Of a stretch of DNA of 42,303 bases, positions 8,583 through 16,283 are shown piece by piece. This stretch comes from JBGAQP01 sp044220635 (lineage in GTDB: Bacteria > Pseudomonadota > Gammaproteobacteria > Burkholderiales > Usitatibacteraceae). A model generated the notes under the pieces. The model made no database searches. It saw only the letters and a program-made list of their open reading frames with translations, and had not been told where the DNA came from. The stretch spans positions 1 through 42,303 of the forward strand of contig JBGAQP010000027.1 in the NCBI GenBank assembly GCA_044220635.1, read 5' to 3'. A program made the position numbers and the translations under genes. Position 1 is the stretch's first letter; each line of letters opens with the position of its first letter.

Positions 8583-10574
8583 TCAGCGCCGCCCGAGCCG
8601 CGGCGGCGGCTTGGCCCCCGGCACCCGGCGCGGCGCCGTCCCGGCCTCGGGCGAAACGCCGCCCGCCAGCCGGAAGGCGCCCACCGCGGCCGCGAGCCGT
8701 TCGGTCTGCCGCTCGAGGGCCTCGGTGGCCGCGAGGACCTCCTCCACCATCGCCGCGTTCTGCTGGGTCATGCGTTCCATCTGCGTGATGGTCTGGCTCA
8801 CCTGCTCGATTCCGCTCGCCTGCTCGGTGCTCGCGCCCACCACCCCGTTCATCAGTTCGCCCACCTGCTTGACGCGCCCGTTGATCTCGCCGATCGCCTC
8901 GGCCACCTCGTCGACGAGCTTCTCGCCTTCGCCCGCCTGCTCGGAGGAGGCGGCCACCAGCCCCTTGATCTCGCGGGCCGATTCCGCGCAGCGCCGGGCG
9001 AGGCTGCGCACCTCGGCGGCCACCACCGCGAAGCCGCGCCCGTGCTCGCCCGCGCGCGCCGCCTCGACCGCGGCGTTGAGCGCGAGGATGTTGGTCTGGA
9101 AAGCGATCGAATCGATCATGCCGACGATCTCGCCCACGCGCCGCGTGCCCTCGCGGATCGATTCCATGTGGCCGACCGCGCGCGAGGCGGCCTCGATGCC
9201 GCGCGCCGTCGCTTCGCTGGCGCTGACCGTGAGCCGGGTCGTCTCCCGGGCGCTGTCCATGTTCTGGCGCACGCTCGCGGTGAGCTCCTCCATGCTGGAG
9301 GCGGCCTCCTCGATCGCGCTCGCCTGGGACTCGGTGCGCTCCGAGAGGTCGCGGTTGCCCCCCGCGAGGTTGCGCGCCTCGAGGCCCACCGAGTCGGCCA
9401 CGGCGCGGACCTCGCCCACCATGCGCGCGAGCGCCTGGTTCATCGTGCCCAGCGAACGCAGCAGCCGCGCCGTCTCGTCCTGTCCGTCGGCCTCGACCAC
9501 CTGGCTGAGGTCCCCCGAGGCCACGCGGTCGGCGACGGCGAGCGCCCCGCCGATGCCGCGCTTGACCGAGCGCATCAGCATGAGCCCGAAGAGGGCCGCG
9601 ATCCCGACGACGCCGAGGGCGAGCGCGAGCAGGAGGTTGCGGCGCTCGACGAGCTCGGCCCGGCGGTCGGCGAGGCGACCGGAGAACGCGCGGCGCGCGC
9701 GCTCGTAGGCCTCGTGCGCCTTCTCGACGGGAGCGGCGACGGAGCGCACGGCGGCCCAATCCGCCCGGCCCGCGCGCGCGACGCCGATCGAGTTCTCGGC
9801 GGTGCGCAGGAATCGGTTTCCCGCCTGGTCGAGCTCGGCGAAGGGCACCTTCAGCTCCCCGAGCGAGGGCGCGATGCGCAGCAGGTCCTTCGCGTCGGCG
9901 TCGATCGCGTCGAGGTCAGCCTGCGCGAGCGCCACGCCCACCTGCAGCTTGTCGAGTCCGGCGGAGGCCGCCGCGGGAACGGATGCGACCACGTCGACCA
10001 GCGAGCGCGCCTCGCCCAGCCGGTGGGCCAGCTGGGGCAGGCGCTCGATCGCGATGCGCGCCAGGTAGTAACCGACCGGGTCGGCGTCGCCGTAGAGCCC
10101 CGAGCGGCGCCCGGTTTCCGAGAGCCGCGGCAGGAGGTTGAGGGTGGCGAGCTCGCCGTGCTCCGTCCAGGTCTCCTCCGCGGTGCGGTTGCCGAGGCCG
10201 CGGCGCACGACATCCCAGGCGACCGCTGACTCGGAGATCTGCGCGGCGATCTCGCGCGCCCAGTCCACGGCTGCCGCCGCCTCTCCCGCCGCGGCGAGCC
10301 CGCGCTGCACCTCGGCCGCCGCGGCGTCGGCCGCCTCGCCCGAGGCGGCGCCCCGAAGGCGCAGGCCCACCGCCGCGTCGCGGTGCCGCAGGACGGCCAC
10401 GAGCGCGTGCTCGATGGCGCCGTGCAGGGCGAGCCCCTCGCGCTCGCGGTCGAGCTGGGCCGTGCGCTCGCCGATCTCGACGAGCCACAGCGTGAGCGTG
10501 AAGGCGAGCGGCAGCAGGCTCACCAGCGCGATCAGCCCGAACTTCGCGCTGATCGACAGGCGCGATCCTTTCAT
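8583..10574 (-). CDS. Methyl-accepting chemotaxis protein with large periplasmic sensor region
   Basis: A 663-residue receptor. TM1 lies at about 12-32 (FGLIALVSLLPLAFTLTLWL). A long helical, Ala-rich periplasmic region of about 270 residues follows, resembling four-helix-bundle sensors with nitrate/nitrite-like or HBM-like helices, although the ligand is unknown. TM2 lies near 315-335 (LLLALALGVVGIAALFGLM), then a HAMP domain and the cytoplasmic signalling domain with the invariant hairpin tip around IAFQTNILALNAAVEAARAG. It has no C-terminal CheR-docking pentapeptide and ends in PPPRLGRR. Its start overlaps the cheW stop by four bases. Confidence 0.92.
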   Translation of the reverse strand: MKGSRLSISAKFGLIALVSLLPLAFTLTLWLVEIGERTAQLDREREGLALHGAIEHALVAVLRHRDAAVGLRLRGAASGEAADAAAAEVQRGLAAAGEAAAAVDWAREIAAQISESAVAWDVVRRGLGNRTAEETWTEHGELATLNLLPRLSETGRRSGLYGDADPVGYYLARIAIERLPQLAHRLGEARSLVDVVASVPAAASAGLDKLQVGVALAQADLDAIDADAKDLLRIAPSLGELKVPFAELDQAGNRFLRTAENSIGVARAGRADWAAVRSVAAPVEKAHEAYERARRAFSGRLADRRAELVERRNLLLALALGVVGIAALFGLMLMRSVKRGIGGALAVADRVASGDLSQVVEADGQDETARLLRSLGTMNQALARMVGEVRAVADSVGLEARNLAGGNRDLSERTESQASAIEEAASSMEELTASVRQNMDSARETTRLTVSASEATARGIEAASRAVGHMESIREGTRRVGEIVGMIDSIAFQTNILALNAAVEAARAGEHGRGFAVVAAEVRSLARRCAESAREIKGLVAASSEQAGEGEKLVDEVAEAIGEINGRVKQVGELMNGVVGASTEQASGIEQVSQTITQMERMTQQNAAMVEEVLAATEALERQTERLAAAVGAFRLAGGVSPEAGTAPRRVPGAKPPPRLGRR

Positions 10575-11059
10575 GCCCCCTCCACGGTCTCGTCGACGAG
10601 CGCCATGTCGCGGCTGCCCATCAGGCGCTCGATGTCGATCACGATGAGCAGGCCCGCCTCGACCGAGGCGAGCCCGAGGATGAAGCGGGTGTCGAGCGCG
10701 GAGCCGAATTCCGGCGCCGGCCGGATCGCATCCGCGGGCAGCGAGACCACGTCGGAGACGCCGTCGACCACGACGCCGACCACCCGCCCGAGGACGTTGA
10801 GGATGATCACGACCGTGGTCGCGTCGAGGCGCGCCTCGGCGAGCCCGAGCTTCAGGCGCAGGTCGATCACCGGCACGATATGCCCGCGCAGGTTGATCAC
10901 GCCGCGGATGAACTCGGGGGCGGCGGCGATGCGCGTGGGCGGCTCGTAGCCGCGGATCTCCTGGACCTTCAGGATGTCGAGCCCGTATTGCTCGGCGCCC
11001 AGCGTGAAGGTGAGGAGCTCGCGCGAGGCGGCCGGGACCGGGGGGGCGCTCGCGCTCAT
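10571..11059 (-). CDS. cheW: Chemotaxis coupling protein CheW
   Basis: A 162-residue adaptor linking receptors to CheA. The CheW beta-barrel is evident from ELLTFTLGAEQYGLDILKVQEI at the start, FIRGVINLRGHIVPVIDLRLKLG in the middle and VVGVVVDGVSDVVSLP further on. I chose ATG 11059 (MSASAPPVPAASREL): the frame runs further upstream, but there it crosses the end of the preceding receptor gene and encodes an Arg/Pro-rich shadow. It begins one base after that receptor gene ends and overlaps the next by ATGA. It is the only cheW in this operon. Confidence 0.94.
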   Translation of the reverse strand: MSASAPPVPAASRELLTFTLGAEQYGLDILKVQEIRGYEPPTRIAAAPEFIRGVINLRGHIVPVIDLRLKLGLAEARLDATTVVIILNVLGRVVGVVVDGVSDVVSLPADAIRPAPEFGSALDTRFILGLASVEAGLLIVIDIERLMGSRDMALVDETVEGA

Positions 11060-11060
11060 C

Positions 11061-12344
11061 TCAGAACTCCTGCCATTCCTCGTCGTCGCCCGCGCGGGGC
11101 GCCGCCTTGCGGTAGGCGAGGCCGCGCTCGGGCGGCGCGTTCCTCGGCAGCGCCGGGGAGCGCGGGGCGGACGGGGCGGGGCTCGCGCCGCCCGCACCGG
11201 GCTCCTCGTCGAGCCGGAACTGGTTCACGAGGTCGGAGAGGTTGCCCGCCTCCTCCTTGAACGTGAGCGCCGAGGCCGCGGCTTCCTCGACCATCGCCGC
11301 GTTCTGCTGGGTCACGCCCTCGAGCTGCACGAGCGCCTTGTTCATCTCCTCCACGCCCGAGCTCTGCTCGCGCGAGGCGACCGCGATCTCGCGGATGAGC
11401 TCGGCGACCTGCTGCACGCTCACCACGACGTCGTTGATGATGTGGCCCGCGTCCTGCACGAGCTTCGCGCCCTGGTCGACGTTCGAGACGGAGTCGCCGA
11501 TCAGGCCCTTGATCTCCTTGGCGGCCTCCGCGCTCCTCTGCGCGAGGCTGCGGACCTCGCCCGCCACCACCGCGAAGCCGCGGCCCTGCTCGCCCGCGCG
11601 CGCCGCCTCGACCGCGGCGTTGAGCGCGAGGATGTTGGTCTGGAAGGCGATCGACTCGATCACGCCGATGATGTCGACGATCTTCTTCGAGCTGCGGTCG
11701 ATCATCTCCATGGTCGTGACGATGCGGTGGACGAGGTCGGCACCCTTCTGCGCCACGCTGTTCGCGTTGCCGGCGAGCTCGCTCGCGAGCTTGCAGTTCT
11801 CCGCGTTCTGCCGGACGGTGGCCGCGAGCTCCTCCATGCCCGAGGCGGTCTCCTCGAGCGTGCTCGCCTGCTGCTCGGTGCGCTGCGAGAGGTTCACGTT
11901 GCCCGAGGCGAGCTCGTCGGCGGCCGCCCGCGCCGCATCCGCGCTGTGGCGCGCCTGGGCGACGAGCTCCGCGAGCCGCTCGTGCGAGTCGGCGAGCGCG
12001 TTGTAGAGGAAGCCGAACTGGCCGCGCCCCAGGCGCGCCGAGTCGACCTTCGTGCGCGCCTCCGCGAGCCCCTCGCTGCGCAGGTCGTGGGCGGCGAGGC
12101 GCTGGGCGAGCGTGTTGAGGATTCCCCAGGAGGCGTCCGAGGAGAAGTAGAGCGCCGCGAGGTAGTAGCACGCGACGAGCCAGGACAAGACGATCGCGAT
12201 CGCGCTGCCCGAGTCCCAGAGCGGGGGCCGGTTGAAGATGGCGATCGCGAGCGGCACCGTGAAGAGCAGCCCCGCGAGCGGCATCTTCACGTGGTTTCGC
12301 AGCGGCAGCAGCAGCTTGATCGCGGGCGAGAGGATCCATCTCAT
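11061..12344 (-). CDS. Membrane chemoreceptor lacking a sensor domain, ends in a CheR-docking pentapeptide
   Basis: A 427-residue receptor. Two hydrophobic stretches near the N-terminus (about 20-37 and 47-68) are joined by only about ten residues, so there is no room for a periplasmic ligand domain. The cytoplasmic part has a canonical signalling domain with IAFQTNILALNAAVEAARAG at the hairpin tip. The last residues are DDEEWQEF, and EWQEF (encoded at 11064-11078) fits the xWxxF tether that docks CheR and CheB in high-abundance receptors. It may sense a cytoplasmic, membrane or redox cue rather than an external ligand. It sits 36 nt after cheA and one base before cheW. Confidence 0.9.
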   Translation of the reverse strand: MRWILSPAIKLLLPLRNHVKMPLAGLLFTVPLAIAIFNRPPLWDSGSAIAIVLSWLVACYYLAALYFSSDASWGILNTLAQRLAAHDLRSEGLAEARTKVDSARLGRGQFGFLYNALADSHERLAELVAQARHSADAARAAADELASGNVNLSQRTEQQASTLEETASGMEELAATVRQNAENCKLASELAGNANSVAQKGADLVHRIVTTMEMIDRSSKKIVDIIGVIESIAFQTNILALNAAVEAARAGEQGRGFAVVAGEVRSLAQRSAEAAKEIKGLIGDSVSNVDQGAKLVQDAGHIINDVVVSVQQVAELIREIAVASREQSSGVEEMNKALVQLEGVTQQNAAMVEEAAASALTFKEEAGNLSDLVNQFRLDEEPGAGGASPAPSAPRSPALPRNAPPERGLAYRKAAPRAGDDEEWQEF

Positions 12345-12380
12345 GGTGCGCTCCTTGGTCTTGTCTGCGGGCCCGCGCTC

Positions 12381-14342
12381 TCACTCGCGCGCGGCGCGCA
12401 CGAGGCTCGCCACGTCGAGGATGAGGACCACGCGGCCTTCGCCGAGGATGGTGGCCCCGGCGACGTATCCCACTTTCCGGTAATTGCGTTCCAGGCTCTT
12501 GATGACGACCTGCTCCTGGCCCACGAGGGCGTCGACGAGGAGCGCCACCTTCGCGCCCTCCGCCTCGAGCACGAGCACGATCCCCTTCTCGAAGGCGAGC
12601 GCGCCCTCGCTGCCGGTGAGGCGCCCGAGCTCGAGCAGCGGCAGGTAGTCGCCGCGCAGCTCCACGAGCATGCCGCGGCCCGCGATGCTCTTCAGCGCGG
12701 CCGGGTCGGGGCGCAGGCACTCGACCACCGAGGTCATGGGCACGATGTAGGCGTCGGGGCCCACCGTGACGAGCATGCCGTCGATGATCGCGAGGGTGAG
12801 CGGCAGCCGGATGACGATCTCGGTGCCCCGACCCGGCTCGGAGTCGAGGAAGAGGCTCCCCGAGAGGGCGATGATGTTGCGGCGCACGACGTCGAGCCCC
12901 ACCCCGCGGCCCGAAAGCTCGTTCACCGCGCCCGCCGTGGAGAATCCGGGCTCGAAGACGAGCTCGCGCGCGCGCGCCGCGTCCACCACCTCGTCGGCGC
13001 CGACGAGTCCCGACTCGCGCGCCTTCGCGCCGACCCGCGCCGGATCGATCCCGCGCCCGTCGTCGCGCACGCGGATCTCGATGTGGCCGCCCCGGTGCTC
13101 GGCGTGCAGCGCGAGACTCGCCGTCTCGGGCTTGCCCAGCGCGCGGCGCTCCTCCGGGGTCTCGATCCCGTGGTCGAGGGCATTGCGCACGAGGTGCGTC
13201 AGCGGGTCGACGAGCTTGTCGATCACCGACTTGTCGAGCTCGGCCTGCTCTCCCGTCACCACCAGCCGGACCTGCTTGCCGGTGCGGCTCGAGACGTCGC
13301 GCACGAGCCGCGCGAAGCGGCCGAAGGCGTGGCTCATCGGCAGCATCCGGATCGACATCACGCGGTCCTGGAGGTCGCGGGTATTGCGCTCGAGCTGCGC
13401 GAGGACCGCCTCGAGGCGCCCGGCGGCGCCGTTCTCGAGCGTTCCGACGACCTGCTTGAGCATGGTCTTGGTGATCACCAGCTCGCCCACGAGATTGATC
13501 AGCTCGTCGACGCGGTCGCGGCTCACGTGCAGGCGGTCGGTGCGCAGGTCCGCGTCGAGGCCCGCGTCCTCGTCGCGGCGCCCGCCGCGGCGGCGCTCTG
13601 CGCCCTGGCGCCGGTCGGCGCCGCGGCGCTCCGGGAAGGCCGCCGCCTCGATCGCCACGCGGCTCTCCCCGCCCGCCCAGGCGAACACGTCCTCGATCGC
13701 CTCGCGGGGCGAGGCGGTCGCAAGCTCGACGTCGAAGGCGAGGTAGCAGGTCTCGGGATCGAAGGCCTCGCCGGCGGGGATGCCCCGCAGGTCCGTCGTC
13801 ACCCGCATCGCCCCCAGCCCCTCGAGCACGCGCAGCATCCGCAGCGGATCGTTGCCGGAGCGGAAGAAATCGGTCCCGGGCTCGAAGCGGATGCGGTAGC
13901 GCGCCTGCGGGCCCGGGGTTGGAGCGGGGTCGGCCGCGGGGGCCGCGGTGACCGCCGTCGGGGCGATCCGCCCGAGGGCCTCGACGAGCGCCGCCGAGCG
14001 CTCCGTGTCGGCGGGGGCGCCCTTGCGCGCCGCGTGCAGCAGGCCCCGCGCGTGATCCACGCAGGCGAGCAGGGCGTCGACCGCGGGTCCCTTGATCCCC
14101 AACGCGCCCTTGCGCGCGAGGTCGAGAAATCCCTCGACGTGGTGCGCGAAATCCGCGACCGGACCGAAGCCGAGGCTTCCCGCCGCGCCCTTGACCGAGT
14201 GCACCGCGCGGAAGATCGCCTGCAGCCGCTCCTCGGAGCCGCCGTCGGCCTCGAGCGCGAGGACGTGCACCTCGGTGGCGTCCATCGCCTCGAGGCTCTC
14301 GGTGAAGAAACTCTCGTGGAACCGGGTGAGGTCGATCGTCAT
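12381..14342 (-). CDS. cheA: Chemotaxis histidine kinase CheA
   Basis: A 653-residue kinase starting at ATG 14342 (MTIDLTRFHESFFTES). Residues 1-115 are the HPt domain, with phosphorylation site H48 in IFRAVHSVKGAAGS. A Pro/Ala-rich linker and a small CheY-binding-like domain (YRIRFEPGTDFFRSGNDPLR onward) follow. A charged RRGADRRQGAERRRG-type linker leads to the dimerisation domain (DELINLVGELVITKTML), the ATPase domain with N-box LVRNALDHGIETPEER and G-box DDGRGIDPARV, and a C-terminal CheW-like domain. All kinase motifs are present. It phosphorylates CheY and CheB. Spaced 14 nt after cheY. Confidence 0.95.
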   Translation of the reverse strand: MTIDLTRFHESFFTESLEAMDATEVHVLALEADGGSEERLQAIFRAVHSVKGAAGSLGFGPVADFAHHVEGFLDLARKGALGIKGPAVDALLACVDHARGLLHAARKGAPADTERSAALVEALGRIAPTAVTAAPAADPAPTPGPQARYRIRFEPGTDFFRSGNDPLRMLRVLEGLGAMRVTTDLRGIPAGEAFDPETCYLAFDVELATASPREAIEDVFAWAGGESRVAIEAAAFPERRGADRRQGAERRRGGRRDEDAGLDADLRTDRLHVSRDRVDELINLVGELVITKTMLKQVVGTLENGAAGRLEAVLAQLERNTRDLQDRVMSIRMLPMSHAFGRFARLVRDVSSRTGKQVRLVVTGEQAELDKSVIDKLVDPLTHLVRNALDHGIETPEERRALGKPETASLALHAEHRGGHIEIRVRDDGRGIDPARVGAKARESGLVGADEVVDAARARELVFEPGFSTAGAVNELSGRGVGLDVVRRNIIALSGSLFLDSEPGRGTEIVIRLPLTLAIIDGMLVTVGPDAYIVPMTSVVECLRPDPAALKSIAGRGMLVELRGDYLPLLELGRLTGSEGALAFEKGIVLVLEAEGAKVALLVDALVGQEQVVIKSLERNYRKVGYVAGATILGEGRVVLILDVASLVRAARE

Positions 14343-14356
14343 GCGGCCCGCGGTGC

Positions 14357-14719
14357 TCAGTCGAGGACCTTCCGGAGCGTCTGGATGAGCACCTCCGGGC
14401 TGAAGGGCTTGACGATCCAGCCCGTGGCGCCGGCCTCGCGCCCGCGGCTCTTCGCCTCGGGCCCCGATTCGGTGGTCAGCATGAGGATCGGCGTGAACTT
14501 GCACTCCGGGACCTCGCGCAGGCATTTCACGAGGTCGATGCCGTTCATGCCGGGCATGTTGACGTCGGTGATGACGAGGTCGAAGCGCCGCGCCTTCGCC
14601 TCCTGCAGCGCCTTGGCGCCGTCGGCGGCCTCGACCACCTCGTGGCCCGCCTCCGTCAGCGTGAAGCTCACCATCTGCCGCATGGTGGTGGAATCGTCGA
14701 CGACCAGGATGCGTGCCAC
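14357..14719 (-). CDS. cheY: Single-domain response regulator CheY
   Basis: A 120-residue receiver domain with no output domain. The acidic pair D8/D9 (LVVDDSTTMRQM), phosphoacceptor D52 (VITDVNMPGMNG), the switch threonine in MLTTESG and the conserved lysine in IVKPFSPE are all present. DDSTTMRQ is typical of CheY rather than transcriptional regulators. It is the only stand-alone receiver here and would signal to the flagellar motor or another output. No CheZ phosphatase gene is nearby. Confidence 0.94.
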   Translation of the reverse strand: MARILVVDDSTTMRQMVSFTLTEAGHEVVEAADGAKALQEAKARRFDLVITDVNMPGMNGIDLVKCLREVPECKFTPILMLTTESGPEAKSRGREAGATGWIVKPFSPEVLIQTLRKVLD

Positions 14720-14734
14720 GGCTGCCCTCCGGAT

Positions 14735-15976
14735 TCAGAAGATCTCGACCGACTCGTCGCCCTTGCGCCGGCCGTGGACGCCCGCCGGCGCCGCCCCGCC
14801 CCCGGCGGACTGCGCCTCGCGCCCCGGCCCGCCCTCGACCAGACCCGTGCCCTCGAGCTTGCTCGACAGCGAGCGCGTCTCGTCGAAGATCGCGCGCAGC
14901 GAGTTCATCAGGTCGGAGAGCAGCGGGTTCTTGAGCCGCTGCAGCTTCTGCTGCGTGATGTCCTGGAACTGCAGCGCGACGATGATCTCGTTGATGTCCT
15001 TCTGGATCTCGTTGCCCAGGCCCCCGATCTGCGCGAGCGCCTCGGCGACCTCCTGGCCGTTGAAGAGCATCTCGCGCGCGAGCTTGCCGCTCTCGGACTC
15101 GGCGAACTGGGCGGCCTCCCGGGCCAGGGCGACGGCGTTGCGCACCGCGCCGTGCATGTTCTGGGCCTGGCCGCGCACCTGCTCGAGGGTGCGCCGGATG
15201 TCGCGCGTGAGCGCCTTGGATTCCAGGCTCAGGGTGCGGATCTGGTCGCTCACCGACACCACGTCGCTGCCCTTGGTCCCCGCCGCGACCGAGGTGTTGA
15301 GCGCGAGCACCCCGATCTGGCTGTCGTGCGCGGAGAGCTGGTCGAGGAGCGTGTCGATGTGCGCGAAGTCCTTGCGCACCGCCTCCTGGCGCCGCTCGAT
15401 CTGCTCGGCGGCATCGGCGACCTTCGAGAGGTTCGCCGAGACCTTCGCGGCGAGCTCCTCGTAGGCCGCGGCGAGCTCGGGCAGGGGCCGGCTTTCGCGC
15501 CGCGCGCCCCCGGAGCGCGTCTTCTCGAGCAGGCCCAAGGCGAATTCCACCTGCTGGCGGGTCTTGCGGGTCACCGCCACGAAGCGCTTGCCGATCTCGA
15601 TCACCGCGCCTTCCGAGTAGGCGATGACCTCGTCGACGTGGCTTTGCACCTCCTCGATGTGGCTGCGGGAGCGGTCGGAGACGGTCGACCAGCGCGAGAG
15701 CAGGTTGTGGACCCCGGAGGACATCTTGCGCATCTTGCGGATCTGGGCGTCGGGCACCGCGGCCGGGTCGTCGCTCTCGCGGCGGGGCTCGGGAGGCGGA
15801 GGGAGCACGCGGAAGATCAGCAGCGCGCCCGCCACGGGCACCATCAGCAGGCACATCAGGTTCACCCACCAGGGCACCCAGAAGGCCGCCCACGCCCAGG
15901 GCATCGCGACGATCAGCGCGATCAGCAGGAGCTTGTCGCGGTAGATGCGCAGCAGGGCGATGAGGTCGCGGATCAT
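14735..15976 (-). CDS. Divergent membrane receptor-like (MCP-type) signalling protein
   Basis: A 413-residue protein starting at ATG 15976 (MIRDLIALLRIYRDKLL), which overlaps the STAS gene stop as ATGA. Two transmembrane helices (about 15-33 and 36-56) have almost no loop between them. The rest is cytoplasmic coiled coil. A receptor hairpin-like segment reads GVLALNTSVAAGTKGSDVV in place of the canonical ILALNAAVEAARAG, so the CheA/CheW contact tip is diverged. Near the C-terminus comes IIVALQFQDITQQKLQRL, a motif also seen in MCP-like proteins and phosphatase-like chemotaxis proteins. It may be a scaffold or an accessory receptor; a CheZ-like role is conceivable but unsupported. It ends in ESVEIF, which lacks the Trp of a CheR tether. 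Confidence 0.8.
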   Translation of the reverse strand: MIRDLIALLRIYRDKLLLIALIVAMPWAWAAFWVPWWVNLMCLLMVPVAGALLIFRVLPPPPEPRRESDDPAAVPDAQIRKMRKMSSGVHNLLSRWSTVSDRSRSHIEEVQSHVDEVIAYSEGAVIEIGKRFVAVTRKTRQQVEFALGLLEKTRSGGARRESRPLPELAAAYEELAAKVSANLSKVADAAEQIERRQEAVRKDFAHIDTLLDQLSAHDSQIGVLALNTSVAAGTKGSDVVSVSDQIRTLSLESKALTRDIRRTLEQVRGQAQNMHGAVRNAVALAREAAQFAESESGKLAREMLFNGQEVAEALAQIGGLGNEIQKDINEIIVALQFQDITQQKLQRLKNPLLSDLMNSLRAIFDETRSLSSKLEGTGLVEGGPGREAQSAGGGAAPAGVHGRRKGDESVEIF

Positions 15977-16269
15977 GAGAGTCCCAGCGTTTCTTCGAGC
16001 GCGGCGAGGCGCGCGGCCGCGCGCAAGGCTTCCGCGGGCCGCTCCCATCGCCAGGCGCGCCCTTGCGCGCGCCACTGCGCCGCACAGGCGGCGAGCAGCT
16101 GCAATCCTGCCGCATCCACCTTGCGTACGGGTGACGCGTCGATTACGAGTGTAACGGGGCCCCCGGGGGGCGAGAGCGAGGCGAGGATCGCGCGCGCGTT
16201 CGCCACCACGAGCTCGGGCGCGAGCGCGACGCGCCTTTCGCGGGGGGCCTTGGCCTTCCGGGCGGCCAT
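15973..16269 (-). CDS. STAS-domain protein without the phosphorylatable serine
   Basis: A 98-residue protein starting at ATG 16269. A basic N-terminus (MAARKAKAPRERRV) is followed by a STAS fold typical of anti-sigma-factor antagonists. The segment VTLVIDASPVRKVDAAGLQLL aligns with the strand-loop-helix that normally carries DSSG or DTAG; here it is DAAG, so the usual Ser/Thr phosphosite is Ala (about residue 53). It probably acts as a constitutive binding module. STAS genes at the head of che operons are known in proteobacteria. It starts 14 nt after the KorC-like gene and overlaps the next by four bases. Confidence 0.82.
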   Translation of the reverse strand: MAARKAKAPRERRVALAPELVVANARAILASLSPPGGPVTLVIDASPVRKVDAAGLQLLAACAAQWRAQGRAWRWERPAEALRAAARLAALEETLGLS

Positions 16270-16283
16270 CTCTGCCCTCCCCT

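Noticed and set aside
9020..11665. Near-identical DNA blocks near 9030-9115 and 11565-11655
   Set aside because: They encode the conserved hairpin tip of the two chemoreceptors. Protein conservation explains them; they are not a mobile repeat.
10974..15464. A 1496-codon open frame on the plus strand
   Set aside because: It mirrors the cheW-cheA-cheY genes, whose products have full catalytic motifs. The plus-strand product has low complexity and no ribosome binding site.
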